This document shows, one piece after another, positions 46,872 through 55,915 of a DNA stretch of 64,000 nt (position 1 is the first letter of the stretch; each line of letters starts with the position of its first letter). Position numbers and translations under genes: made by a program. The notes beneath the pieces were generated by a model. That model did no database searches, was not told the origin of the DNA, and was given only the letters and a program-made list of their open reading frames with translations. The DNA comes from Oculatella sp. LEGE 06141 (GTDB lineage Bacteria > Cyanobacteriota > Cyanobacteriia > Elainellales > Elainellaceae): the NCBI RefSeq assembly GCF_015207605.1, contig NZ_JADEWO010000004.1, forward strand, positions 1-64,000, in the 5' to 3' direction.

Positions 46872-48821
46872 TCAAAAGAGCAGAGAAGCGGCTGTTTGAA
46901 TTTGGTTTAGGGGAGCGATCGCCCTCGGCAATTCGGGTAGTTTCACAATGGTTTGCTGACTAAAGGCGGTTGACTGCATCTCCTGCTCTGGCTGAAATCG
47001 ATTTTGAACGATGTAACGCTGGCTAATTCCCATCTGCTCAAGGGATTGAGCCAATCTTTCGGCTTCTGACACGATCGCTGTCTGCGCTTGAAGCACTCCA
47101 ATAAATTCCGTGTAGTTCGGGTCTTGAAGTTTCTTCTGCGCTTGCATCACCCGTTGACGCAGCGATCGCAGCCGTCCCATAAACTCCGTTCGCCCCACCA
47201 CATCCTGGTATTTAATCCACAGTCTAAAAATCCAGGCAAGCCAGTCTCCCAATGCGGTAGGCATTTCCAGAAATCTAAGCAGGTGCCCGGTTGGAGCCGT
47301 ATCCAGCACAATCAAATCCTGCGCTTTTTGCTCCAGCAGTTCCATCACGGTGATCAGTGACAGCATTTCATCAATTCCCGGAAGCGCCTGTGCCACAATC
47401 TGCCGCCACGCCTGCGGCCCATAGGCAATTTTCAGGGAGTCGTCTCCTGTCTCACCGCTCATCATTTCTGCCAGTTCCCACAGGTAATCTGCGCGAAACT
47501 GATCAAGAATGCGATCGGCATCTACTTCTTGAGCGCTGAGGTTGCTGGTCATCTGAATGGGTTCATGCCCCAGTAATGATCCAAACGCATCTCCCAACGA
47601 GTGAGCCGGATCGATGGAGATTACCCGAACGTTCCGCTCGGGGTGACGTTGCGCCATGCCATAGGCGATCGCCGCCGCTATCGTCGTTTTGCCGACCCCT
47701 CCCTTGCCGCCCACAATGATGAGTTGTCGCCCTTCTATCACAAAGTCATTGAAGCAAGGCAGCAGTTTTTGAGGGGTTTGGACGATTTGCGTCTTGTGAG
47801 TGATGTCTACGTCATGCACTCGCTGAGCCATCTGAATCTGTTCAACCAGTGCATCCAGAGCCGCAACGCCAACGGGTTCTTTAAGCTGCTGTGGAATCGC
47901 AAAAACCGATCGAGAGTCGGCTAGTTCCAGATATTGATTCAGTAGATGGTGCTGTTCTACGACCGCTCCTCGCTCGGTTTGCCAGTGCATAGAGTCTGTT
48001 GAGAGATGATTGACAAACAGGCCGCCCACTGGAATCTGGAGATTTTCCAAAGCGCTAAGAAAGCGTTGGGTTTCCAAATAGCTCATTGGTTCAGCGATCG
48101 CCACCACTAAACACGCCGTTTGTTGCTGGTCTTGGAGCAATTGCCGTCCTGCTGCCAAATCGGCCTTCATTTCCACCAAAAAAGCATCGGCCTCGTCCGC
48201 CACATATCGTCCGGCAAAGGTTTGACTGATAACGCGATGCTTCTCCTGAAATAAATCCAGCGCTTCAATGAAGTTGTCCAAAAAGTCCATTAGGCCGAAC
48301 AGGTTAAGGGTGTGGCCACTGGGAGCCATGTCCACCACCACTCGATCAACGACGCGATCGCGCAACAGTCGCTGGATTTCCAGAATGCTCATCAACTCAT
48401 CCAGGCCAGGAAAACTCAAATCCCATACTGGACTCAGATCGTTCCCCTGGACAAAACTTCCCCGCTCCACTAATAGCTCAAGTACTTCTCCGTAGCGGGT
48501 TTTGAACGCTTGCAGCAGGGCTTGAGCGTCTAAAGCTCTAACCGATAAATTGGGCAAATCTGCCATAGAGCGTGCTGTGTTCTCCACCGGAACCTGTAGC
48601 ACATCGCCTAACGAATGAGCTGGATCGGTAGACAGCAACAGAATTTGCTCATCGGGAAATTGTCGTGCCCAATAGCGGGCAAAGCCACATGACAGCGTTG
48701 TTTTGCCAACACCTCCTTTCCCGCTAAACATGGCCAGATGAAGCGTGTTGAACTGGCTCAAGCGGTCTTGAGTGGTAGTGGGTAAAACGTGAAGCGATTT
48801 TGCATTTTGAAGCGGCATCAT
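46872..48821 (-). CDS. Tandem ArsA/Get3-like ATPase, beside the gas vesicle cluster
   Basis: This 649-residue protein is made of two ArsA/Get3 (SIMIBI-class) ATPase domains. Each has the deviant Walker A GKGGVGKTT (34-42 and 372-380), a STDPAHSLGD or SIDPAHSLGD switch I region, and switch II DMAPSGHT or DTAPTGHL. It lacks the CxxC zinc motif of eukaryotic Get3. ArsA drives arsenite pumps; Get3 shuttles hydrophobic proteins. No arsB or arsR gene is near, so an arsenic role is unlikely. It is divergent from the AAA gene (130-base gap), which leads into the gvp genes. A chaperone job for hydrophobic GvpA-type proteins is an inference from the context. Confidence 0.88.
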   Translation of the reverse strand: MMPLQNAKSLHVLPTTTQDRLSQFNTLHLAMFSGKGGVGKTTLSCGFARYWARQFPDEQILLLSTDPAHSLGDVLQVPVENTARSMADLPNLSVRALDAQALLQAFKTRYGEVLELLVERGSFVQGNDLSPVWDLSFPGLDELMSILEIQRLLRDRVVDRVVVDMAPSGHTLNLFGLMDFLDNFIEALDLFQEKHRVISQTFAGRYVADEADAFLVEMKADLAAGRQLLQDQQQTACLVVAIAEPMSYLETQRFLSALENLQIPVGGLFVNHLSTDSMHWQTERGAVVEQHHLLNQYLELADSRSVFAIPQQLKEPVGVAALDALVEQIQMAQRVHDVDITHKTQIVQTPQKLLPCFNDFVIEGRQLIIVGGKGGVGKTTIAAAIAYGMAQRHPERNVRVISIDPAHSLGDAFGSLLGHEPIQMTSNLSAQEVDADRILDQFRADYLWELAEMMSGETGDDSLKIAYGPQAWRQIVAQALPGIDEMLSLITVMELLEQKAQDLIVLDTAPTGHLLRFLEMPTALGDWLAWIFRLWIKYQDVVGRTEFMGRLRSLRQRVMQAQKKLQDPNYTEFIGVLQAQTAIVSEAERLAQSLEQMGISQRYIVQNRFQPEQEMQSTAFSQQTIVKLPELPRAIAPLNQIQTAASLLF

Positions 48822-48951
48822 GTGGCAACGATCCTCTGAATTACATCAACAGAGCAGCACATCCAGAGCCAGGCTTGAGGAGTCCTACACCGTTAGAGTG
48901 CCCAACAAACGGGGATAACTATAGACTGAATAACTGTGCAGGGACGGTGGC

Positions 48952-50763
48952 ATGAGCGATTTCTTCAAAGGATTTGAACAGCTCTTAGAACTTGCAAAAG
49001 CGCTAGAAGAAAAGGCGGAAAAAGGAGAGATTAAAACCGACATTCAATTTAACTCCCGCAGCTTAAGCAGCATTCCGCGCCAGGGCAACATTCCAACGGG
49101 TGGCATGGGTACGGGGCGTGTCCGGCCTAACCCTGATGCGTCTCCAGACCCGGTGATTGTAACGCCGCCCCCAGCCGATGCCCACACAGCATCTTTAAAG
49201 GACATTGGCGGCCTGGCCGACATTCTTCGGGAATTAAGAGAGCTGGTCGAACTGCCGCTAAAACGTCCAGAACTGCTAGCCAAACTGGGGTTGGAGCCAA
49301 CGCGCGGTGTTCTGCTGGTTGGCCCTCCAGGCACCGGCAAAACCTTGACTGCACGAGTTTTAGCTGAAGAGTTAGGTGTAAACTACATTGCGATCGTGGG
49401 CCCTGAGGTAATGGGCAAGTACTACGGCGAAGCGGAAGGTAAATTACGCAGCATTTTTGAAAAAGCCAGCCGCTCTACCCCCTGCCTGGTGTTTATTGAC
49501 GAAATTGATAGTCTCGCGCCCGATCGCAGCAAAGTAGAAGGCGAAGTTGAAAAGCGCTTAGTCGCGCAGCTTTTAGGTTTAATGGATGGGTTTGCTAAAA
49601 CCAACGGCGTGATTGTTCTGGCGGCTACTAATCGTCCCGATCACATCGATCCGGCATTGCGTCGCCCCGGTCGTTTCGATCGCGAAGTGCAGTTTCGAGT
49701 TCCCGATCGCGACGGACGGTTGGAGATTTTGAAAATCCTCACCCGTACAATGCCGCTAGATGAGTCGGTGGATTTGGGGGCGATCGCAGATCTCTCTGTT
49801 GGGTTAGTAGGTGCTGATTTAAAGGCGGTTTGCCAGAAAGCGGCTTATACGGCTCTGCGTCGTCAGGTACCCTCCCTGGATCATCCCATTCCAGAGACCA
49901 TGACCTTAACCCAGGTTGATTTTCTGCAAGCCATTCGAGAGGTCAAGCCCTCCGTTTTGCGCTCCGTTGAGGTTGAATCACCCGATGTGACATGGGAGCA
50001 AATCGGAGGATTAGAAACAGCTAAGCAAACCTTACAAGAATCGGTTGAAGGCGCGTTGCTTTATCCTGAACTTTATCAACAGACCGGAGCGAAAGCACCA
50101 CGCGGCATCTTACTTTGGGGGCCACCGGGTACCGGGAAAACGCTACTGGCAAAGGCGATCGCTTCTCAAGCTAGAGCCAACTTCATTGCGGTTAATGGCC
50201 CTGAGTTGCTGAATCGCTGGGTGGGTGCGGCAGAGCAGGCCGTTCGAGAACTATTTACCAAAGCACGGCAGGCCGCGCCCTGTGTTGTGTTTGTTGACGA
50301 GATTGACACCCTGGCTCCGGCACGGGGCAGTTTTCAGGGTGACTCTGGTGTGAGCGATCGCGTCGTCGGGCAACTGCTGACCGAGCTGGATGGGCTGCAA
50401 GGCTGTGCCAACGTTTTGCTCGTTGGAGCAACAAATCGCCCTGAAGCGCTTGACCCGGCACTGCTAAGAGCTGGCCGCTTAGACCTCCAGCTCAAAATTG
50501 ATTTGCCTGATTTGCAAAGTCGTCTGGCAATCTTGCAGGTTCATAACCACGATCGCCCCCTGTCACAGGTTGACTTAACCCAGTGGGCAAGCGAAACAGA
50601 TGGCTGGAACGGTGCTGATTTAGCCCTCTTGAGCAATCAAGCTGCCCTGGAAGCAATTCGCCATTATCGCGCTCAAGGGTTCACCGATCCCAGCAGCATC
50701 CAAATTACGACTGAAAACTTCGCGTCTGCACATCAGCTACTGGCAGCCCAAAAGCAACGCTAG
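48952..50763 (+). CDS. Double-AAA ATPase (Cdc48/VAT-like core) heading the gas vesicle cluster
   Basis: In 603 residues, an unusual N-terminus (about 1-60, helical MSDFFKGFEQLLELAKALEEKAEKGE, then Pro/Gly-rich) is followed by two AAA modules: D1 with GPPGTGKT at 124-131, FIDEID at 181-186 and RRPGRFD; D2 with GPPGTGKT at 390-397, VFVDEID at 446-452 and LLRAGRLD. Both sets of key residues are intact. The core resembles archaeal/eukaryotic Cdc48 unfoldases, but the double-psi N domain is missing, so substrate choice must be different. The gvp genes follow in the same direction, with a miniature element 14 bases after the stop. Confidence 0.9.
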   Translation: MSDFFKGFEQLLELAKALEEKAEKGEIKTDIQFNSRSLSSIPRQGNIPTGGMGTGRVRPNPDASPDPVIVTPPPADAHTASLKDIGGLADILRELRELVELPLKRPELLAKLGLEPTRGVLLVGPPGTGKTLTARVLAEELGVNYIAIVGPEVMGKYYGEAEGKLRSIFEKASRSTPCLVFIDEIDSLAPDRSKVEGEVEKRLVAQLLGLMDGFAKTNGVIVLAATNRPDHIDPALRRPGRFDREVQFRVPDRDGRLEILKILTRTMPLDESVDLGAIADLSVGLVGADLKAVCQKAAYTALRRQVPSLDHPIPETMTLTQVDFLQAIREVKPSVLRSVEVESPDVTWEQIGGLETAKQTLQESVEGALLYPELYQQTGAKAPRGILLWGPPGTGKTLLAKAIASQARANFIAVNGPELLNRWVGAAEQAVRELFTKARQAAPCVVFVDEIDTLAPARGSFQGDSGVSDRVVGQLLTELDGLQGCANVLLVGATNRPEALDPALLRAGRLDLQLKIDLPDLQSRLAILQVHNHDRPLSQVDLTQWASETDGWNGADLALLSNQAALEAIRHYRAQGFTDPSSIQITTENFASAHQLLAAQKQR

Positions 50764-50777
50764 TGATGTCCATCGTA

Positions 50778-50921
50778 GAGGATGGTTTAAACGTACTGAT
50801 TGCCACTCGAACCGCCCTAATTCGAGGGGTGGGGGGTGAAACAGAATCGACTCGGAAGTCCCACAAGGTTGGGGGATTTAGGGGGCGAATGCAGCATATT
50901 TGATACTTCTAAAACATCCTC
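50778..50921 (-). repeat. MITE-like element B, diverged copy 4 (144 bases)
   Basis: The element starts GAGGATGG and ends ACATCCTC, with interior stretches GGGGGATTTAGGGGGC, CTCGGAAGTCCC and GAAACAGAATCGA matching copies 1 and 2. The flanks are not identical (GTA and TCA), so the target duplication has decayed or is absent. It separates the AAA gene from the rest of the gvp cluster. Confidence 0.65.
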
Positions 50922-51021
50922 TCAGACGGAAGAGGTTTGAGGCTAATGCAGAATATTACACCCTTCTCAGGCATCGGCTCAAACGTATCCTTTCTTCATC
51001 TCTATTCAAGGCGATAAATTT

Positions 51022-51285
51022 ATGCTTTCCGGTCAATCTTCTGATGTCGTTCGTCAGCAGGCACTCACGCTATTAACAGCCAGTTTCATTGCTCAAGGCC
51101 ATCCAGAGCAATATGCAAAACATATGGCGACAGCGGCTATATTTCAAACCGATCTAGAGCTACGAAATGCACAACTTTCTCGTTTGTTAAACTGGTTAAA
51201 CCAAGAACATAAGGATGTGTATCAACAGGCTTCGGCTCTGGTTGAATCAACCCGCGAAGAGTTTGAGCGACGAGTTCAAGAATAA
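51022..51285 (+). CDS. Small hypothetical protein between the AAA ATPase and gvpA
   Basis: This 87-residue, helical, soluble protein is unknown to me. It has an Ala/Gln/Leu-rich core (VVRQQALTLLTASFIAQGHPEQYAKHMATAAIF) and a charged coiled-coil end (QASALVESTREEFERRVQE). No GvpA-type or other family motif is seen. The position suggests a gas-vesicle or unrelated accessory role; the element before it and the 641-base gap after it leave its operon unclear. Confidence 0.55.
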   Translation: MLSGQSSDVVRQQALTLLTASFIAQGHPEQYAKHMATAAIFQTDLELRNAQLSRLLNWLNQEHKDVYQQASALVESTREEFERRVQE

Positions 51286-51443
51286 CCAGTTGTCATCAGG
51301 TACTCTTGCGAAATGGTTGGTATTCCGTGGCTATACGGCAATCAAAGCATTCAAAAATAACCTTACTTTAACTTGTATGACTCAGGCAGAAAAGTGCCGT
51401 TGTAGCAGCATTTAAACTGCTCTACGTTTGGCGTACCTGCCAT

Positions 51444-51487
51444 AACACTTCTGGAGTGCAGATGAAAACCTGCATTTCAGAAGTGTT
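51444..51487. terminator. Hairpin with 18-base arms upstream of gvpA
   Basis: Arms 51444-51461 and 51470-51487 pair over 18 positions with two G-U wobbles and an 8-base loop. It is followed by TGTCTGTC, not a true T-run. It may end transcription from the 51022 gene or form part of a leader; either is inference. Confidence 0.5.
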
Positions 51488-51679
51488 TGTCTGTCAAAAA
51501 ATAAGAGTGATCGCCAGTAGCCAGTTTGCCAGGCCAGTTGTGGGTTTTGCTCAATACACAAAAATGTTTGATTTTATGTATTGATTGTTTCGTTTTGTAA
51601 TTAAAGTTAGTGATTTATATAAACCGGGCAGGATTTGAATAGCTCCATTTTTAGGGTTTGTTCGCAAACTTACTTAGTG

Positions 51680-51695
51680 TCGTCGTATACGACGA
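51680..51695. promoter_or_regulatory. Perfect 16-base palindrome upstream of gvpA (candidate operator)
   Basis: TCGTCGTATACGACGA is its own reverse complement and stands 231 bases before the gvpA ATG, in a region otherwise AT-rich. Such a site suits a dimeric regulator. No regulator gene is visible in the cluster, so the binder is unknown. Confidence 0.5.
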
Positions 51696-51926
51696 GCCGG
51701 GGGATGGAGTGATGTCAATCAGCAGATTCTTGGGCGACTGTTAGGCATATTCAGTACTTCACCGTAGGTCAATTATTTTAATTAGTTGAAGTTCAGCAAT
51801 TTCGCTGTCATTCCTAACAGGATTAAGTACTTAAATTGTACGAGAGAACCCAATCTTCTGTTTGTCCCTAAAAAGAACGATTGGCACGTTAAATTTGCAT
51901 CAAAGTAGTTAGTTAGGTAATTAATC

Positions 51927-52145
51927 ATGGCTGTTGAAAAAGTAAACTCTTCCTCTAGCTTGGCTGAAGTGGTCGATCGCATCCTCGACAAAGGAATCGT
52001 GGTTGACGCTTGGGTTCGTGTTTCTCTCGTTGGTATTGAACTGCTTGCTGTAGAAGCTCGTATTGTTATCGCTTCAGTTGAAACCTATTTGAAGTATGCC
52101 GAAGCGGTTGGTCTAACCTCTCAAGCTGCTGTCCCCTCTGCATAG
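51927..52145 (+). CDS. gvpA: Gas vesicle structural protein GvpA
   Basis: This 72-residue GvpA is the small hydrophobic subunit that forms the gas vesicle ribs. The core [54 protein letters not shown] is canonical, with beta-hairpin and flanking helices. Only one gvpA copy is present in the window. A long upstream regulatory region and close downstream gvpC make it the first gene of the main gvp operon. Confidence 0.97.
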   Translation: MAVEKVNSSSSLAEVVDRILDKGIVVDAWVRVSLVGIELLAVEARIVIASVETYLKYAEAVGLTSQAAVPSA

Positions 52146-52226
52146 TTTTCGAAGAATTGGGGAGCCTGCAAGCTCCCCAACTAGTTCATCTACCTGGTAT
52201 CCCTGACCTCGCAGGAGGAGGTTTCC

Positions 52227-53297
52227 ATGATGTCTCTTAAAGATGCATGGCGAGAGCAACAGCAGCAACGGCAGCAAGAAGCGGCTCAGCGCCATCAGCA
52301 AGTCTGTGAAACTCTAGCTGCATTCCAACGCGATCGCCACACCAAAGCCATTCAACTTCGTGATGACCTCAGCCTATTTCAGCTAGAGCTACAAGAAAAC
52401 ACGCGCAATCTTTTGGTTCACATTAGCCAACAGCGACAGGCGCAAGCGCAAGAGGTCACTCGGCAATTACAAGATTTTTCCCAACAGCTTCAGGCGCAAA
52501 CCGCGCAGTTCTTGAATCTAGTTGCAGCGAACCGTGTGCTGATGTCGCAACAGCTCACCCAAGAATTGAATCACTTTCATACTGATCTGCACCAATCTGT
52601 TGCAGTGCTGCGGCAAGACTTACAGGCAAACGTGCAGCAGATTCAACATTATGTTCAAACTCTGTTGCAAACCAGCCATGAGCAGCGAGTGCAGCGACAT
52701 TCTCTGCTCTTTCAAGAACTGACCCGCTATGTAGAGACATTGCGTTCAGAGGTGGAAACCTACCTGGCTGAACTGGAACTGATGCGACAAGACCGGGCAC
52801 AGCAGTTACAGCAGACTCTTCAGCACGATCGCGATCGCCGTACCGCAGAAGTCAATGCTCTGTTCCAACAGTTATCGATCTTTCGAGATGAGCTTCGCCA
52901 ATACTGCGCCAGTTTGCGTCAAGCGGTTTGGGGAGATTCTCCGACGACGGGTCTAACTGCCGCAGCACCATCGTTGGCAGCAACGCTTCAGTCTCTACCC
53001 ACTGTGCCCGTGGCAAAAGGCCGAGAACAACCTGTTGCTTTAGTTGAATTGGTTGAACCAACCCAGGCCGTTGTCAAGGCAACCCCTGCAACGAAGCCGA
53101 CTGCTACGGCCACGGAACCTCTAGAAGAATCTATTTATAACTACATTCATCAAATTCAAGGGGCACGGCTCACAGAAATTGAAACTTCATTGAAGATTAA
53201 TCGATTTCAAGTGGTAGATGCCCTGCGTGCCCTGATCAAAAAAGGACTGATTACTCAGCGCGATCGCGTTTATTTAGTTCAAGAGGAAGCGATGTGA
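52227..53297 (+). CDS. gvpC: GvpC-like gas vesicle outer scaffold protein with C-terminal winged-helix-like domain
   Basis: This 356-residue protein has a Gln/Leu-rich helical region of degenerate 33-residue repeats (about residues 30-245), the GvpC hallmark, which clamps the outer wall and strengthens it. A Pro/Ala/Thr-rich linker (about 246-295) leads to a compact domain (about 299-352; [43 protein letters not shown]) that looks like a winged helix. The same domain ends the following GvpN. A very strong Shine-Dalgarno (AGGAGGAGG) precedes the start. The terminal addition is not part of textbook GvpC. Confidence 0.85.
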   Translation: MMSLKDAWREQQQQRQQEAAQRHQQVCETLAAFQRDRHTKAIQLRDDLSLFQLELQENTRNLLVHISQQRQAQAQEVTRQLQDFSQQLQAQTAQFLNLVAANRVLMSQQLTQELNHFHTDLHQSVAVLRQDLQANVQQIQHYVQTLLQTSHEQRVQRHSLLFQELTRYVETLRSEVETYLAELELMRQDRAQQLQQTLQHDRDRRTAEVNALFQQLSIFRDELRQYCASLRQAVWGDSPTTGLTAAAPSLAATLQSLPTVPVAKGREQPVALVELVEPTQAVVKATPATKPTATATEPLEESIYNYIHQIQGARLTEIETSLKINRFQVVDALRALIKKGLITQRDRVYLVQEEAM

Positions 53298-54502
53298 CTA
53301 CTGTTTTCCATGCCCGCCCCCGGCGCTTTGTTAGCACTCCATCCGTTGATCGAGTAGCAGCTAGAGCCTTACGTTATCTGCAATCTGGCTATTCCATCCA
53401 TCTACGAGGTCCTGCTGGAACGGGTAAAACGACCCTGGCACTTCACCTTGCCGATCTGCTCAGCCGCCCCATGATGTTGCTGTTTGGGGACGATGAATTC
53501 AAAACCTCGGACTTGATCGGCAATCAGTCGGGCTATACCCGCAAGAAGGTTGTCGATAACTATATTCATAGTGTTGTCAAGGTTGAGGATGAACTCCGGC
53601 AAAATTGGGTCGATTCTCGGCTAACCCTGGCCTGTCGAGAAGGGTTTACCCTGGTGTACGACGAATTTAATCGCTCGCGTCCCGAAGTAAACAACGTTTT
53701 GCTGTCGGCACTAGAGGAAAAATTGCTGGTGTTGCCACCCAGCAACAACCGCACTGAGTATGTCCGGGTTAACCCAAACTTTCGGGCGATTTTTACCTCT
53801 AATCCAGAGGAATATTGTGGAGTACACAGCACCCAGGATGCGTTGCTCGATCGGCTCATCACCATTCATATGCCTGAGCCGGATGAACTGACTCAGCAAG
53901 AAATTGTTGTTCAAAAAACAGAGATCGACCGAGAAAGTGCTCTAATTATCGTGCGCTTAGTCGCAGAGTTTCGACACCGAACCAATACTGATAATGCGTC
54001 AGGGCTGCGATCGTGCTTGATGTTGGCAAAAATCTGCCACGAACACGAAATCCTGGTCATGCCAGAAAACTCCGAATTTCGGGATGTTTGCCAGGACATA
54101 CTGCTCTCTCGTGCCAGCGTCCCAATGAACAAAGCGACTCAGATGCTGTGGGAGTTGTTCAACGATTTGATTTGCAACGATATCAGCGCTGACAAACCGT
54201 CTGATTTGGAAGTGGATAGCCATACGCTAGCAGCCATTGACTTTGACCTTGAGCCTGAACCTGCTATGACGGTTGCTGCTGAACAGGTACCCCATGAGCA
54301 GGAGGTGTATAACTACTTGCAGCAGGCGCAAAATGCTCGACCTTCTGAAATTGAATCTGCCTTAGGAATTAGCCGCTTTCAAGCTGTCAATGCGCTCCAT
54401 GCTTTAACTGAAAAGGGGTTATTGACGGCTCAAAATAGTGTAGAGCAGCCTTCTGTTTATCAGGTTCACAGTAGCCCACTTCAGCAGGTTGAATCATTAT
54501 GA
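53294..54502 (+). CDS. gvpN: Gas vesicle AAA+ ATPase GvpN with C-terminal winged-helix-like domain
   Basis: This 402-residue MoxR-like AAA+ protein has Walker A GPAGTGKT (39-46), [19 protein letters not shown], Walker [19 protein letters not shown] and sensor IFTSNPEEY. It is required for gas vesicle growth in other species. After the AAA module and an acidic linker comes a domain at about 334-395 ([43 protein letters not shown]) homologous to the GvpC C-terminus. The GTG start overlaps the gvpC stop by four bases, and its TGA overlaps gvpJ's ATG. Confidence 0.95.
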   Translation: MTTVFHARPRRFVSTPSVDRVAARALRYLQSGYSIHLRGPAGTGKTTLALHLADLLSRPMMLLFGDDEFKTSDLIGNQSGYTRKKVVDNYIHSVVKVEDELRQNWVDSRLTLACREGFTLVYDEFNRSRPEVNNVLLSALEEKLLVLPPSNNRTEYVRVNPNFRAIFTSNPEEYCGVHSTQDALLDRLITIHMPEPDELTQQEIVVQKTEIDRESALIIVRLVAEFRHRTNTDNASGLRSCLMLAKICHEHEILVMPENSEFRDVCQDILLSRASVPMNKATQMLWELFNDLICNDISADKPSDLEVDSHTLAAIDFDLEPEPAMTVAAEQVPHEQEVYNYLQQAQNARPSEIESALGISRFQAVNALHALTEKGLLTAQNSVEQPSVYQVHSSPLQQVESL

Positions 54503-54846
54503 CGATTGCTCCCCAAACCTATCCTGCCAACAACACTAACCGCACTATCACGACCTCAACCCAGGGCTCTACATTGGCCGATGTGCTTGAGCGGGTGCTT
54601 GATAAAGGCATTGTGATTGCAGGGGATATCTCGGTGTCGGTTGGATCAACAGAGCTACTCAGTATTCGCATTCGGTTACTGGTGTCTTCTGTAGATAAGG
54701 CCAGGGAAATTGGTATCAATTGGTGGGAGAGCGACCCCTATCTCAGCAGCCAGGCTCGGCAACTGACGGATTCTAACCATCAGCTTCAAGCCCGAGTTGA
54801 GAGTTTAGAAAATGAGCTGCGATCGCTCCGAAGCGCTCAGGGATAA
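54499..54846 (+). CDS. gvpJ: Gas vesicle protein GvpJ (minor GvpA-family protein)
   Basis: In 115 residues, a low-complexity Thr-rich start, a GvpA-family core (about 23-70; [45 protein letters not shown]) and a coiled-coil end (about 85-113). GvpJ/M/S-type proteins are thought to form the tip or nucleation complex. Translationally coupled to gvpN (ATGA). Confidence 0.93.
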   Translation: MTIAPQTYPANNTNRTITTSTQGSTLADVLERVLDKGIVIAGDISVSVGSTELLSIRIRLLVSSVDKAREIGINWWESDPYLSSQARQLTDSNHQLQARVESLENELRSLRSAQG

Positions 54847-54947
54847 CAAACGAGTGCAGCGACGCATTGAAATTCGGCTCTAAAGTCCAACCCGGTGTTG
54901 CTCTACACTTCAGACGCTTTAACCTCTACCTCGCTGAAGGATGAACC

Positions 54948-55151
54948 ATGATCACCATCAAAACAATGAAGCAGATCGCCACCTGTAAAACTATTCCGAG
55001 TTTTCGCTCTAGCGGCGCTAGAGGGCGATCGCTTTCCCTTCCTGCCGATCGCGCACGCATGGCCGCAGGCTACCAGCACCTGCTAACCCAAGAATCTCAG
55101 CGGCAATGGCGCTCTCGTGTTTGGCAAGAGCGTAACCTGGGCACTCTGTGA
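54948..55151 (+). CDS. Small basic hypothetical protein in the gvp operon
   Basis: This 67-residue basic protein is not known to me. It has an Arg/Ser-rich first half and a conserved-looking QSQRQWRSRVWQERNLGTL-like end with several Trp and Arg. The Shine-Dalgarno AAGGATG and its place between gvpJ and gvpK support it as real. Confidence 0.5.
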   Translation: MITIKTMKQIATCKTIPSFRSSGARGRSLSLPADRARMAAGYQHLLTQESQRQWRSRVWQERNLGTL

Positions 55152-55328
55152 GCGTGAGCCAAGCTAATCCATACTCTTGACTCCAAACGATACTGGCAAC
55201 GGTTGATTACCAGTTGGCGATCGACGCTTTGTAGCGTGGTGTATCGCTTGCCTCTACCACCAGTCATCGTTTCTCTTCATTGAGTTCTAAACGAACAAAC
55301 TAAGGCGCATCAAGCCTTTAGCCCAACC

Positions 55329-55808
55329 ATGCCCCTCGATCCCTCTATTCAAATCTTTCCTGATAGCGCTCTTCAGCCTGAGCCTCTTCCGGCCAAGAAA
55401 ATGGAAGCAGGATTAGCCCCACTTCTGCTAACCGTTGTTGAGTTAATTCGGCAGTTAATGGAAGCTCAGGTCATCCGCCGCATGGAAACTGGAGACCTGG
55501 GTGATAACGATCTGGAGCGTGCTTCCGATAGCTTGAGAAAACTGGAAGAGCAGGTTGTACATCTATGTGATGTGTTTGAGATCGATCCAGCAGACCTCAA
55601 CATTGACCTGGGCGATCTGGGTTCGCTATTTCCCCAAACAGGAGGATACTATCCTGGCGAAACATCTGCTAACCCGTCGATTTTAGAATTGCTCGATCGC
55701 CTCCTAAATACCGGAGTGGTATTACAGGGAGAGCTAGATCTGGGTTTGGCTCAACTTAATTTAGTTCACGCTAAGCTGCAACTCGTTTTAACATCAAAAC
55801 CTATTTAA
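55329..55808 (+). CDS. gvpK: Gas vesicle protein GvpK with a GvpA-like C-terminal segment
   Basis: In 159 residues, the GvpK core (about 25-100) is clear: GLAPLLLTVVELIRQLMEAQVIRRMETGDLGDNDLERASDSL..LE. A Gly/Tyr-rich link leads to about 116-155, SILELLDRLLNTGVVLQGELDLGLAQLNLVHAKLQLVL, which repeats the layout of the GvpA/J core. It may thus link GvpK to the wall or the nucleation complex. I suspect that this arrangement is shared by other cyanobacterial GvpK proteins but cannot verify it. Confidence 0.93.
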   Translation: MPLDPSIQIFPDSALQPEPLPAKKMEAGLAPLLLTVVELIRQLMEAQVIRRMETGDLGDNDLERASDSLRKLEEQVVHLCDVFEIDPADLNIDLGDLGSLFPQTGGYYPGETSANPSILELLDRLLNTGVVLQGELDLGLAQLNLVHAKLQLVLTSKPI

Positions 55809-55915
55809 TTGGCTGTCGATTGTCATGATTGACCTGTAACAGGTAGCTCGAATCAGGCCAGCCTTTAACCATCATTCAGGTTCAATTACTCCACTTAATC
55901 GTCTGAGAAATAGCA

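Larger units (their letters stand above)
51286..51926. promoter_or_regulatory. 641-base upstream region of gvpA with a hairpin and a 16-base palindrome
   Basis: There are no genes in this stretch. It contains a large hairpin (51444-51487) and a perfect palindrome (51680-51695), listed separately. From 51705 on it is AT-rich up to gvpA. As gvpA needs very strong expression, the region is expected to hold its promoter and control sites. I cannot assign -35/-10 boxes with confidence. Confidence 0.5.

Noticed and set aside
46872-48821. Arsenite-pump ATPase ArsA
   Set aside because: No ArsB, ArsR, ArsC or metal-binding cysteine cluster is nearby; the gas vesicle context makes a different client more likely.
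54290-54480. Separate small DNA-binding protein downstream of the GvpN AAA domain
   Set aside because: The frame is continuous with gvpN, with no stop or new start, so it is a domain and not a gene.
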